From NCBI RefSeq assembly GCF_029892425.1, contig NZ_JARXWB010000010.1, positions 182,063-246,062 on the forward strand: a stretch of 64,000 nt of DNA. The letters run 5' to 3'. The DNA comes from Bradyrhizobium sp. BR13661. Its GTDB lineage: Bacteria; Pseudomonadota; Alphaproteobacteria; Rhizobiales; Xanthobacteraceae. The position numbers and the translations under genes were made by a program. Under the pieces are notes generated by a model, which made no database searches, had not been told where the DNA came from, and was given only the letters and a program-made list of their open reading frames with translations. Below, piece by piece: positions 35,435 through 45,000 of the stretch (position 1 is the stretch's first letter; each line of letters opens with the position of its first letter).

Positions 35435-36352
35435 ATGAATTTGAATTCGCTCGACCTCAATCTATTGACCGCGCTCGACGCGCTGCTACGCGAGGCCAAT
35501 GTCAGCCGCGCCGCGCTTCGCATCGGCCTGTCGCAGCCGGCAACGAGCCACGCCCTGCAACGGCTGCGCAACATCTTTGGCGACCCGCTGCTGGTGCGCA
35601 CCGGGGCGCGGATGGAGCTGACGCCGCGGGCGCAAGCCTTGCGCGCGCCGCTGGCGCAGGCGCTCGACCAGGTGCGCTCCCTGTTCGTGCCTGACGAGTT
35701 CGACGCCGCGCGCAGCGAGCGGCAATTCCGCCTGATGATGCCTGATCTCGCCGTCGAGCTGCTGGTGCCGCCGCTGATGGAGAAGGTCACACGCCTTGCG
35801 CCGAACGTCCGCATCGACGTGGTGCCGTGGCGGGGCCCGGCGATCTTTCATGCCGAGTTCGCCCGCACCATCGACCTCGTGATCTCGATCGGCAACGCCT
35901 TCAAGGGCTTTCACCGCCAATCGCTCTACACCGACAGCGATGCGCTCGCAGTGCGGCGCGGACATCCGATGGGTGCGAAGCTGAAGCGGCGCGAGGCCTT
36001 TCTCGCCGCGCGTCATGTCGGCGTGATCATCCGCGGCCAGCCCGAAGACCTGATCGACACATGGCTGCGCAGCAAAGGCATCGAGCGGCATATTTCGCTG
36101 GTGGTGCCAGGCTATCTGGAAGCCCTGCACATCGCCGCCCGCACCGACCTCGTCGCCTTCGTGCCGCGGCGGCTGATCGCGGCGCTGTCGAAGCAGTTCG
36201 GGCTCGTCACGGTGACGCCGCCGCTCGATCCGGGGATCGACGAGCAGTTCATGTTCTATCCGACGCGCGCGCAGATGGATCCCGGCTCGATCTGGCTGCG
36301 GCGGCTGATGCTGGAGACGGGACGGGAGTTGGAGAAACGGCGCGCTGGGTAG
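35435..36352 (+). CDS. LysR family transcriptional regulator
   Basis: 305 residues, typical for the family. The N-terminal helix-turn-helix reads LNLLTALDALLREANVSRAALRIGLSQPATSHALQRLR in two overlapping parts, followed by GDPLLVRTGARMELT; the rest is the periplasmic-binding-protein-like effector domain. NodD/NahR-like features (IDLVISIGNAF, LAVRRGHPM) suggest an aromatic or related small-molecule inducer, which is inference. The frame is open far upstream, but the ATG at 35435 fits the domain start; an ATG at 35417 falls inside the palindrome. Confidence 0.9.
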   Translation: MNLNSLDLNLLTALDALLREANVSRAALRIGLSQPATSHALQRLRNIFGDPLLVRTGARMELTPRAQALRAPLAQALDQVRSLFVPDEFDAARSERQFRLMMPDLAVELLVPPLMEKVTRLAPNVRIDVVPWRGPAIFHAEFARTIDLVISIGNAFKGFHRQSLYTDSDALAVRRGHPMGAKLKRREAFLAARHVGVIIRGQPEDLIDTWLRSKGIERHISLVVPGYLEALHIAARTDLVAFVPRRLIAALSKQFGLVTVTPPLDPGIDEQFMFYPTRAQMDPGSIWLRRLMLETGRELEKRRAG

Positions 36353-36375
36353 GACGCCGCTTCACAACAAATAGT

Positions 36376-36502
36376 GTCGTCCCGGCGAACGCCGGGACCC
36401 ATAACCTCAGGGAGAAGTTTGGCGAAGACCCGTCGTTCGGTACTCCGACCAAACGCAATCGAGAGATTCCGCGGTATGGGTCCCGGCGTTCGCCGGGACG
36501 AC
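36376..36502. repeat. Palindromic intergenic repeat, family E
   Basis: Ends GTCGTCCCGGCGAACGCCGG and the exact inverse CCGGCGTTCGCCGGGACGAC, with ACCCATA/TATGGGT inside. It lies between the LysR stop and the convergent GST stop. One copy was seen in this window. Confidence 0.85.
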
Positions 36503-36524
36503 AGCGGAGAGTGTGGCCAGATCT

Positions 36525-37145
36525 CTACGCCTTCTGCGCGTCCATCACCTTGCGCACGGCCGGGCGGTCCGACATGCGCTTGAAATGGTCGGCGATCTTC
36601 GGCGTCGCGTTGATGTCGACGCTGTCGCCTTCGAGCCAGTGCGAGAGCGTGTGGAGATAGGGATCGCAGACCGTGAACTGATCGCCCATCACCCACGGCC
36701 CTTTGAACATCGTCTGCTCGATCAGCTTGAAGCAGGCGCTCATGGTCTTCGGCACCATCGCCTTCATGTCGGCGAACGAGCTCTCCTGCGTCGCCCAGCG
36801 CGCGCCGCGCAGCTTGTGGGCGTGGTTGATGTGCACGGTCGAGCAAAGATAGGAGTTGAACGACTGCACCTGGGCGAAGTCGAAGGGATCGTCGACCGGC
36901 GCCAGTTTCGCCTTCGGGAAGGTCTGCGCGATATAGGCCAGCATCGCCGGCGTCTCGGTGAGGACGCCGCGATCGGTCACCAGCGCCGGGACGCGGCCCT
37001 TCGGATTGATCGCGAGGTACTCGGGGCTGTTCTGCTGGTTGTCCTTGAAGCTCAGCCGTTCGGCCGTGTAGTCGGCGCCCGCCTCCTCAAGCGTCATGTA
37101 GGTGGCGAGCGCGCAGGTGCCGGTGGCGTAGTAGAGCTTGAGCAT
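36525..37145 (-). CDS. Glutathione S-transferase, beta-class-like
   Basis: 206 residues. MLKLYYATGTCALATYMTLE carries the beta-class active-site cysteine (Cys11) in GTCALA; NPKGRVPALVTDRGVLTETP is the glutathione-binding turn, and FTVCDPYLHTLSHWLEG lies in the helical C-domain. It should conjugate or reduce with glutathione. GAGG lies seven bases before the ATG at 37145. It is divergent from the FAD monooxygenase gene, whose start is 127 bp away; a shared detoxification or aromatic-degradation role is possible but unproven. Confidence 0.92.
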   Translation of the reverse strand: MLKLYYATGTCALATYMTLEEAGADYTAERLSFKDNQQNSPEYLAINPKGRVPALVTDRGVLTETPAMLAYIAQTFPKAKLAPVDDPFDFAQVQSFNSYLCSTVHINHAHKLRGARWATQESSFADMKAMVPKTMSACFKLIEQTMFKGPWVMGDQFTVCDPYLHTLSHWLEGDSVDINATPKIADHFKRMSDRPAVRKVMDAQKA

Positions 37146-37271
37146 GTCGGACCTCATGGGAAAACTGGAAATTAACGGCTGTCGGCCCGGAGGTCCATAG
37201 GAAGACATCCTCTTCGCAGTTGCCCACCACCGCCCGCCTGTGCCAAGACGCCCGAAATCGGAGGGGATTTC

Positions 37272-38549
37272 ATGACCGTACTCATCGCCGGCGGCGGCAT
37301 CGGCGGGCTGACGCTTGCGCTCAGCCTGCACGGCATCGGCGTTCCCGTAAAAGTGTTCGAGAGCGTCGCGGAACTGAAGCCGCTCGGCGTCGGCATCAAC
37401 GTGCTGCCGCATGCGGTGCGCGAGCTGATCGAGCTCGGACTGTTGGACAGGCTGGACGCCAGTGGCGTGCGCACCCGCGAGCTCGCTTATTTCTCCAAGC
37501 ATGGCAAGCCGATCTGGAGCGAGCCGCGCGGGCTGGAAGCCGGCTACAAATGGCCGCAGTTCTCGATTCATCGCGGCACGCTGCAACAGCTGCTGCTCGA
37601 CACCGCAGTCGAGCGGCTCGGGCGCGACAACATCCTCACCAGCCATCACCTGACCGGCTGGACCGAGACGGCAAACGGCGTGCGCGCCGACTTCATCGAC
37701 AAGGCAACCGGCAAGGCCGCGGGGACCTACGACGGCTCGATCATGATCGCCGCCGACGGCATCCATTCCGCCGCGCGAGAAAAGCTCTATCCGAACGAGG
37801 GGCCGCCGATCTGGAACGGCCGCATCCTCTGGCGCGGCGTGACACCGGCCAAGGCTTTCCTCACCGGCCGCACCATGATCATGGCCGGCCACGAGATCCT
37901 GAAATTCGTCTGCTATCCCATCTCGAAGGAGCCGGACGCAGCAGGCAATCATATGATCAACTGGGTCGCCGAGCGCCACATGCCGCCGACCTATCAGTGG
38001 CGGCGCGAGGACTATAACCGCACCGCGCGGCTGGAAGAGTTTCTGCCCTGGTTCGAGAGCTGGCAGTTCGACTGGCTCGACGTGCCCGGCCTGATCAGAA
38101 ACTGCCCGCACGCCTATGAATATCCGCTGGTCGACCGCGATCCGGTCTCGCAATGGACCTTCGGCAAGGTGACGCTGATGGGCGATGCCGCACATCCGAT
38201 GTACCCGATCGGCTCGAACGGCGCCTCGCAGGCGATCCTCGATGCCCGCACCATCACCCGCGAGATCCTGGCGCATGGCCCGACGCAGGCCGCCCTGCTC
38301 GCCTACGAGGCCGAGCGACGCCCCGCGACCACCGACCTCGTGCTGCTCAACCGCAAGAACGGCCCGGAGCAGGTGATGCAGCTCGTCGAGGAGCGCGCAC
38401 CTGACGGTTACAAGTTCGTGACAGACGTGCTGTCGCAGAAGGAGCTGGAAGATATCGCCGCGAACTACAAACGCGTGGCGGGATTCCAGGTGGAGGCGTT
38501 GAACGCCAAGCCGCCGATCGTGAGCAAGGACGCGCGCGTGGGGGTATGA
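37272..38549 (+). CDS. FAD-dependent monooxygenase (aromatic hydroxylase type)
   Basis: 425 residues. FAD fingerprint VLIAGGGIGGLTLALSLHG at the N-terminus, the second flavin motif TLMGDAAHPMYPIGSNGASQAI near 300, and DGIHSAAREKLYP in the middle define class A flavoprotein hydroxylases. Segments such as NWVAERHMPP and TLQQLLLDTAVERLG resemble PhzS/salicylate-hydroxylase-like proteins annotated as flavin-dependent oxidoreductases. It needs NAD(P)H and oxygen; substrate unknown. GGAGGGG before the ATG is a strong start signal. Confidence 0.92.
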   Translation: MTVLIAGGGIGGLTLALSLHGIGVPVKVFESVAELKPLGVGINVLPHAVRELIELGLLDRLDASGVRTRELAYFSKHGKPIWSEPRGLEAGYKWPQFSIHRGTLQQLLLDTAVERLGRDNILTSHHLTGWTETANGVRADFIDKATGKAAGTYDGSIMIAADGIHSAAREKLYPNEGPPIWNGRILWRGVTPAKAFLTGRTMIMAGHEILKFVCYPISKEPDAAGNHMINWVAERHMPPTYQWRREDYNRTARLEEFLPWFESWQFDWLDVPGLIRNCPHAYEYPLVDRDPVSQWTFGKVTLMGDAAHPMYPIGSNGASQAILDARTITREILAHGPTQAALLAYEAERRPATTDLVLLNRKNGPEQVMQLVEERAPDGYKFVTDVLSQKELEDIAANYKRVAGFQVEALNAKPPIVSKDARVGV

Positions 38550-38584
38550 GTCTCATTCGCGCTTAACGCGGATTGCCGAAGTTC

Positions 38585-38669
38585 GTCATGCCCGGGCTTG
38601 TCCCGGGCATCCACGTTCTTCGTGCCACTTGGCAAAGGCGTGGATGGCCGGGACAAGCCCGGCCATGAC
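38585..38669. repeat. Palindromic intergenic repeat, family F
   Basis: GTCATGCCCGGGCTTGTCCC at the left and GGGACAAGCCCGGCCATGAC at the right, with ATCCACGTT and CGTGGAT inside. It shares its end sequences and the ATCCACG core with the copy at 40355..40471. It follows the monooxygenase gene. Confidence 0.85.
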
Positions 38670-38728
38670 GAGGCGGAAGCTTGGGTGCACGAGCACTAAC
38701 ATCGTACGCGAAGCGGAAAGCGTTCACC

Positions 38729-39148
38729 TCACTTCACCACCCTCGCCGCCTCCAGCAAGCGCTCACTCGCGCTTGCCGTCGCCAGCAGCGTGCCGTCCTC
38801 CGCCATCAGCTTCGCCTCGACAAACGCAATCGTCTTGCCGAGTTGCGTGACCTTCGCCTCACCGATGATCTGGCCTGGCTTTGCGGGACTTAGAAAGTTC
38901 ACGGTCATGCTGATCGTTGCGGTGTAGAGCCGCCCCTCGCTCATCATCAGCACGGCCGGGCCCATGGTATCGTCGAGCATCGCGGAGAGCATGCCGCCCT
39001 GGATGAATCCCGCGGGATTGCAGAACTCAGGCTTGCCCTCGAAGCCAAGCCTGATCCAGCCCTCCGCCGGCCGCGCGTCGAGCAAGCGCCATCCGAGCAG
39101 CTCGGCGCAAGGCGGCTGACGAAAATTGTCGAGCGCTGTTTTGACCAT
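38729..39148 (-). CDS. PaaI-type hotdog-fold thioesterase
   Basis: 139 residues. The hotdog motif region NPAGFIQGGMLSAMLDDTMGPAV holds the Gly-rich turn and the Asp used for thioester hydrolysis in PaaI enzymes; ATISMTVNFLSPAKPG and VEAKLMAEDGTLLATASAS are the central beta strands. It should hydrolyse acyl- or aryl-CoA thioesters in the cytoplasm; the substrate is unknown. GGAGG stands before the ATG at 39148, 12 codons inside the longest open frame. Downstream of mutY on the same strand, 69 bp apart. Confidence 0.92.
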   Translation of the reverse strand: MVKTALDNFRQPPCAELLGWRLLDARPAEGWIRLGFEGKPEFCNPAGFIQGGMLSAMLDDTMGPAVLMMSEGRLYTATISMTVNFLSPAKPGQIIGEAKVTQLGKTIAFVEAKLMAEDGTLLATASASERLLEAARVVK

Positions 39149-39217
39149 GCGCAGCCTCCATATCGCGCCTCGATAACGTAGCACTGCTGCCGGCGTGCTG
39201 TCAGGAGGATCGACCGA

Positions 39218-40318
39218 TCAAAGGCCCAGCGCGTGCTCAATCACCTTGCGCATGACGTTAGGCAGCGCCTCATCAGAGAGCGTCGCGATCGGCACCCAGC
39301 GCATGCCTTCGGGTGCGCGCGTGCGGGCTGCGGCCTTCGCGGTGTAGACCACGAGCTCCAGCGGAAAATGCGTGAAGACATGGGTGACCACGCCGACCTT
39401 GCGCTGCCAGCGCGACAGCCCCTTCAGTTCGGGTGCCTGCCGCTTTGCCGTCGCGTCTTCCTGTCCGGCGCGCCAATCCGAGCCCGGCACTTCGGTCATG
39501 CCGCCGAGCAGGCCCTTCTCGGGCCTCGAGCGGACCAGCAGTTCGTCGCCGCGGGTGACGACGAAGGCGGCGCCGCGCCGCAGCGTCCCGCTCTTCTTCG
39601 GCGCCTTGCGCGGAAATGTCTCCTGCGTGCCTTGTGCGCGCGCCGTGCAATCCTCGTTCAGCGGACACAGCGAGCAGGTCGGCTTCTTCGGCGTGCAGAT
39701 CGAGGCGCCCAGATCCATCAGGGCTTGCGCACTGTCGCCCGCGCGGGAATTGGCCAGCAGGGTCGCTGCCAGTCGCTGGATCAGCGGCTTGGCCTGCGGC
39801 AGCTCCTCCTCGACCGTATACAGGCGCGACACCACGCGCTCGATATTGCCGTCGACGGGCATGGTGTGGCGATCGAAGGCGATCGCAGCAATCGCGGCCG
39901 CCGTGTAGGGCCCGATGCCAGGCAACGCGCGCAGCCCCTCCTCCGTATCGGGGAAGACGCCGCCATGCTCGCGCGTCACCGCGACCGCGCAGGCATGGAG
40001 ATTGCGCGCGCGCGAATAATAGCCGAGCCCGGCCCACATCCGCAGCACGTCATCAAGAGACGCATTCCCGAGCGCCATGACATCAGACCAGCGTGCGACG
40101 AATTTTTCGAAATAGGGCCCGACCGCCTTCACCGTGGTCTGCTGGAGCATGATCTCCGACAGCCAGACGCGATAGGGATCCGATGTCTGCCCGGGCTCTG
40201 CGCGCCAGGGCAGCCGGCGGCGATGGCGGTCGTACCAGGCGAGCAGCAATGCGGGGCGCGACGCGGTCTCCGGTTGTCTGGGTTCCGATTTCGTCTTCAG
40301 GGCGGATTTGGAGCTCAT
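39218..40318 (-). CDS. mutY: A/G-specific adenine DNA glycosylase
   Basis: 366 residues. WLSEIMLQQTTVKAVGPYF contains the catalytic Glu; the helix-hairpin-helix is ALPGIGPYTAAAIAAIAF, with PVDGNIERVVSR after it. The 4Fe-4S cluster loop is C-x6-C-x2-C-x5-C in CTPKKPTCSLCPLNEDC. The C-terminal third is a NUDIX-like domain that recognises 8-oxoguanine. It removes adenine mispaired with 8-oxoG. The ATG at 40318 is chosen; the longer frame enters a palindromic repeat. It is divergent from the dciA-dsbA-smc genes. Confidence 0.97.
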   Translation of the reverse strand: MSSKSALKTKSEPRQPETASRPALLLAWYDRHRRRLPWRAEPGQTSDPYRVWLSEIMLQQTTVKAVGPYFEKFVARWSDVMALGNASLDDVLRMWAGLGYYSRARNLHACAVAVTREHGGVFPDTEEGLRALPGIGPYTAAAIAAIAFDRHTMPVDGNIERVVSRLYTVEEELPQAKPLIQRLAATLLANSRAGDSAQALMDLGASICTPKKPTCSLCPLNEDCTARAQGTQETFPRKAPKKSGTLRRGAAFVVTRGDELLVRSRPEKGLLGGMTEVPGSDWRAGQEDATAKRQAPELKGLSRWQRKVGVVTHVFTHFPLELVVYTAKAAARTRAPEGMRWVPIATLSDEALPNVMRKVIEHALGL

Positions 40319-40354
40319 ACTCTTAGTGTAGCGACAACGTGCGGACCCCTCCAC

Positions 40355-40471
40355 GTCATGCCCGCGCTTGACGCGGGCATCCACGTCTTTCTTCGCGGAA
40401 GAACGTGGATGGCCGGGACATAGGCGAGCGGAAGCGACGCCGTCCTTCGGACGGCTGTGCCCGGCCATGAC
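40355..40471. repeat. Palindromic intergenic repeat, family F
   Basis: Ends GTCATGCCCGCGC and GGCCATGAC; internal ATCCACGT/ACGTGGAT form a second dyad, and a further small hairpin (CGTCCTTCGGACG) is inserted near 40440-40452. Related to 38585..38669. It separates mutY from the dciA-like gene. Confidence 0.82.
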
Positions 40472-40515
40472 GGAGAACAGCCTGCGACCTGTGCGGCGGA
40501 ATGCTATAAGGCCCC

Positions 40516-41007
40516 ATGGCCAAATTTCCTCCCAAACCCGGCCCCATCAGCGCCAAGCCGCTCGGGATCCTGCTCAACGACGTCTTTGCCGAGGCCTATG
40601 CCAAGCAGGGCTTTGCCGCGCGCGAACTGGTGACGCGGTGGGCGCAGATTGCGGGGCCTGAGATTGCCGCCCATGCCGAGCCGCTGAAGATGCAGTGGCC
40701 CCGGCCGGTCGAGGGCCAGCCGCAGGAGCCGGCAACGCTGGTGCTGCGGGTCGAGGGGCCGATGGCGCTGGAGATCCAGCATTCGGCCGACGTGATCCTG
40801 GAGCGGGTCAACCGCTTCTTCGGCTGGAGCGCGGTCGGCAAGCTGGCCTTCCGCCAGGCCCCCCTGTCACGCCCCCGCCGTCCGGTGCGGCCCGCCCCGC
40901 TGGACCCCAAGGCCGTCGCCAAGGTGGCCGAGAGCCTGGGCGATATCGAAGATGAAGATTTGAAGACGGCGCTGGCGCGGCTCGGGGCCGCCATCAAGCG
41001 AAATTGA
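40516..41007 (+). CDS. DUF721/DciA-like protein
   Basis: 163 residues. The DUF721 core (about 15-120) shows FAEAYAKQGFAARELVTRWAQIAGPEIAAHAEPL followed by TLVLRVEGPMALEIQHSADV; the C-terminal 45 residues are proline-rich then acidic. DUF721 proteins include DciA, the replicative helicase (DnaB) operator or loader used by most bacteria without DnaC. A role in loading helicase is therefore likely but not shown. It is followed by the dsbA-like gene and smc on the same strand, an order I recall in other Rhizobiales. Confidence 0.85.
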   Translation: MAKFPPKPGPISAKPLGILLNDVFAEAYAKQGFAARELVTRWAQIAGPEIAAHAEPLKMQWPRPVEGQPQEPATLVLRVEGPMALEIQHSADVILERVNRFFGWSAVGKLAFRQAPLSRPRRPVRPAPLDPKAVAKVAESLGDIEDEDLKTALARLGAAIKRN

Positions 41008-41143
41008 GCCTCAATCCGGCGCTAATCTGGATCCGTCCTTGCCGCCCGCCATTGCCTCAAACGACGTTTCAAGCTAGCGACAGGCCGCCCGGGAACCTTC
41101 AGGTAAAGCCCGGGTCGAGACCACGCCAAATCGGGAGCCGACC

Positions 41144-41815
41144 TTGATCATTACCCGCCGCGCCTTCACCACAATGCTGTCGCTGACCGGGCTTGCCGCG
41201 ATCGCCGGGCTCTCGCCGCTGCGGTTCATCTCCGAGGCCATGATCCCTGAAGCAAAGGCGCAGGCCGCCGGCGATGTCGCCAAGCCGGTGTCGCTGCCCG
41301 ACATGGCGCTCGGCCCCAAGGACGCCACTGTGACCATCACCGAGTTCGCCTCGATGACCTGCCCACACTGCGCGGCCTTCAACGAGCAGGTGTTCCCCAA
41401 GATCAAGTCGGAATACATCGACACCGGCAAGATCCGCTACGTCTTCCGCGAGTTCCCGCTCGACATCAAGGCCGCCGCCGGCTCGATGCTGTCGCGCTGT
41501 ATCGCCAATGGCGATGCGCCGAAGTACTTCGCCGTCACCGACATGCTTTTCCGCCAGCAGAACGACTGGGTGGTGAAGAACACCACCGAGACCCTGACGC
41601 GGATCGGCAAGCAGGCTGGCCTCACCCAGCAGCAGGTCGAGGCCTGCCTGAAGGACCAGGCGCTGCTCGACAAGATCGCCGCCGACCAGAAATATGCGAG
41701 CGAGGTGTTGAAGGTGGATTCGACGCCGACCTTCTTCATCAACGGCGAGAAGATCAAGGGCGAGACTTCGTTCGAGGAGTTCGCCAAGAAGATCAATCCG
41801 CTGCTGAAGAGCTGA
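41144..41815 (+). CDS. DsbA-family thiol-disulfide oxidoreductase, exported
   Basis: 223 residues. The N-terminus begins MIITRRAFTTMLSLTGLAAI, a twin-arginine-like signal (RR at 5-6) with a hydrophobic stretch and an alanine-rich region ending AKAQA. The active site CPHC is at 73-76 in SMTCPHCAAFN, and the cis-Pro loop is STPTFFING near 193. It should form or shuffle disulfides in the periplasm. The start codon is TTG at 41144, backed by GGGAG nine bases upstream. It lies in the dciA-smc gene row, although no shared biochemical role is obvious. Confidence 0.92.
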   Translation: MIITRRAFTTMLSLTGLAAIAGLSPLRFISEAMIPEAKAQAAGDVAKPVSLPDMALGPKDATVTITEFASMTCPHCAAFNEQVFPKIKSEYIDTGKIRYVFREFPLDIKAAAGSMLSRCIANGDAPKYFAVTDMLFRQQNDWVVKNTTETLTRIGKQAGLTQQQVEACLKDQALLDKIAADQKYASEVLKVDSTPTFFINGEKIKGETSFEEFAKKINPLLKS

Positions 41816-41838
41816 TTCGCTCGTCAAGACTCTGATTC
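41814..41838 (+). promoter_or_regulatory. Cluster of three GANTC sites upstream of smc
   Basis: GATTC 41814-41818, GACTC 41828-41832 and GATTC 41834-41838, within 25 bp at the end of the dsbA-like gene and in the intergenic region, plus another GATTC at 42002-42006, 27 bp before smc. Random expectation in GC-rich DNA is about one per 300 bp. They are targets of the CcrM encoded at 30194. Confidence 0.6.
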
Positions 41839-42032
41839 GCATCTCGAAAGCCGTATCTTTCCCGGCATAAATCCCTTGGGAAAAACGGCTTTCGCTGGTT
41901 GCCCTCGCGGCGCACCGCGGCCATTGTCCGCCGCATGAGGCGCCCCGCGCGACTCGCCCCAGAGAGTGACATTGCCTTCCATGGTATTGTCCCGGCAGGG
42001 GGATTCGCGCCTGCCAACAGAGATGCGTGCTT

Positions 42033-45000
42033 ATGAAAATCACCCGCCTGCGCCTACACGGATTCAAGTCCTTCGTTGAGCCCACGGACTTCGTCATCGA
42101 GCCCGGCCTGACCGGCGTGGTCGGACCCAACGGCTGCGGCAAGTCGAATCTCGTCGAAGCGCTGCGCTGGGCGATGGGTGAAACCTCCTACAAGAGCCTG
42201 CGCGCCGCCGACATGGACGCGGTGATCTTCGCCGGCTCCGGCAACCGTCCCGCGCGCAACCACGCCGAAGTGACGATGACGATCGACAACGCCGATCGCA
42301 CCGCGCCGGCGGCGATGAACGACAGCCAACTGCTGGAAATCTCCCGCCGCATCGAGCGCGAAGCCGGCTCGGTCTACCGTATCAACGGCCGCGACGTGCG
42401 CGCCCGCGACGTGCAGATCCTGTTCGCGGACGCCGCCACCGGCGCGCGTTCGCCGGCTCTCGTCCACCAAGGCAAGATCGGCGAGATCATTCAGGCCAAG
42501 CCGGAACAGCGCCGCCGCGTGCTGGAAGACGCCGCGGGCGTTGCCGGTCTGCACGCCCGCCGCCACGAGGCCGAGCTGCGGCTGAAGGCCGCCGAAACCA
42601 ACCTCACCCGCGTCGAGGACGTGATCGGCCAGCTCGCAGGGCAAATGGAAGGCCTGAAGAAGCAGGCCCGCCAGGCCGTGCGCTATCGCGAAGTCGCGGC
42701 CAAGGTCCGCAAGGCGGAAGCCACGCTGTTTCACCTGCGCTGGATCGGCGCCCATGCCGACGTCAACGAATCCGGCCAGACCCACGATCTCGCCGTGCGC
42801 GAGATGGCCGAGCGCACCCAGCACCAGGCCGAAGCCGCCCGCATCCAGGCGATCCGCGCCGCAGAAATGCCGGCGCTGCGCGATGCGGAGGCGCGCGCTG
42901 CCGCGGGCCTTCAGCGCCTGACCAATGCCCGCGAGCTGCTCGACCGCGAGGAAGAACGCGCCAAGGAGCGCGTCGCCGAGCTCGAGCGCCGCCTCGCCCA
43001 GTTCGAAGGCGACATTTCCCGTGCTCAGCAACAAACCATGGATGCCGACGTCGCGCTGCAGCGGCTCGACACCGAGGACGCCGAGCTGAAGGAAGAGATC
43101 AAGTCGCGCGTCGAGAAGCGCTCCGGCGTCGACGAGCGCGTCGCCGAGGCCGAGGCGGTGCTGACCGAGACCGAGCAGCAATTCGCCGAGCTCACCACCG
43201 CGCTCGCGGACCTCACCGCCAAGCGCAACCAGCTCGAAGCCAACGTCCGCACCCACCGCGACAAGCTCGCGCGCCTCGACCAGGAGATCGCGAATGTCAC
43301 GGCCGAAGAACAGAAGCTTGCCGCCGAAACCGGCGGCTTCGGTGATCTCGACGAGCTGACCGCAGCGGTCGAGACCGCCGAGCAGACGCTGGCTGCGTCG
43401 GAAGCCGCAGCACAGGCGAGCGAAGCCGCGCATGTTGCCGCGCGCCAGACGCTGGAATCCTCGCGCTCGCCGCTGGTCGAAGCCGACAAGCGCGTGCAGC
43501 GGCTCGACACCGAGGCGCGCACGATCTCCAAGATCGTCAACGGCGAGACCAAGAATCTGTGGCCGCCGATCATCGACGGCATCACCGTCGACAAGGGCTT
43601 TGAAAAGGCCATCGGCGCTGCGCTCGGCGACGATCTCGACGCGCCGATCGATCCCTCGGCGCCGATGCGCTGGACCAATGTCGGACACACCGAAGGCGAT
43701 CCGGAACTTCCCGAAGGGGTCACGCCGCTCGCCAACCATGTGCAGGCGCCGGCCGAGCTGACGCGCCGCCTGGCGCAGATCGGCGTGGTGCCGCGCGAGC
43801 GCGGTGCCGAGCTGGTCTCGCAGCTGAAGACCGGCCAGCGGCTGGTCTCGCCCGAGGGCGATGTCTGGCGCTGGGACGGCTTTGTCGCCGCCGCTCACGC
43901 GCCCACCGGCGCTGCGCGGCGTCTCGCCGAGCGCGCCCGCCTGGTCGACATCGAGAACGAGCTGGAGCAGGCCCGCATCGACGCGCAGATCAAGCGCCAG
44001 GCGCTGGAGAATGCCGAGTCCGAGCTGCAGATGGCCGCGAGCACCGAAGGCGCCAGCCGCGAAGCCATGCGTGCCGCGCAACGCGAGCTGAATGTCGCGC
44101 GTGAGCGCCATGCTGCCGCCGAGCGCGAGATCAGCCGCCATGCCGCGCGCAAGGCGACGCTGTCGGAAGCGCACAGCCGTCTCGCCGCCGACCGCGCCGA
44201 GGCCGAGGCCGCCTACGAATATGCCGAGGCCGGCATCAGCGAATTGCCGTCGAGCGAGGACACCGAGACCCGTCTCGCCGCCGTCCGCAGCGATATCGAA
44301 AACCATCGCCGCATCGCCGCCCAGGTCCGCGCCGAGGCGCAGGCACTGGCGCGCGAGGCCGAGCTTGCCGACCGCCGCGTCCAGGCGATCCTCGCCGAGC
44401 GCACCGAGTGGCAGAACCGCAAGGAAAGCGCGGCCTCCCACATCGACACGATTCAAGCCCGAATTGCCGAGCTCACGATCGAGCGCAGCGAACTCGAGAA
44501 TGCGCCTGCCGTGTTCGCCGAGAAGCGCAGCGCGCTGATCACCGAGATCGAATACGCAGAGAACGACCGCCGCATGGCCGCCGACGCGCTCGCCACCGCC
44601 GAAACCGCGATGGCCGAGACCGACCGCGTCGCCAAGCTGACGTTGGAGGCGCTCTCCAGCTCGCGCGAAGCCACCGCCCGCGCCGAGGAGCGCATGGAAG
44701 GTGCGCGGCGCCGGCTCGAGGACATCGAGCGCGAGATCCGCGACATGCTTGAGGTCGAGCCGCAGGCCGTTGCCGGCCTTGCGGAGATCGAGCCGGGCGC
44801 GGAGCTGCCGCCGCTGCACGACATCGAGGAAGATCTCGAAAAGATGCGCCGCGACCGCGAGCGCCTGGGCGCCGTCAATTTGCGCGCCGAGGAAGAGCTG
44901 CGCGAGGTCGAAACCCAGCACACGGGCCTGGTCACCGAACGCGACGACCTCGTTGAGGCCATCAAGCGGCTGCGCCAGGGTATCCAGAGCCTCAACAAGG

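Noticed and set aside
37146..38276. Long N-terminal extension of the GST gene across the monooxygenase gene
   Set aside because: GST homology begins at MLKLYY with a good RBS at 37145; the extension is antisense to the FAD monooxygenase.
42054..44921. 955-codon frame antisense to smc
   Set aside because: It mirrors the third-position GC bias of smc and shows only low-complexity Ala/Gly/Leu/Asp text with no domain.
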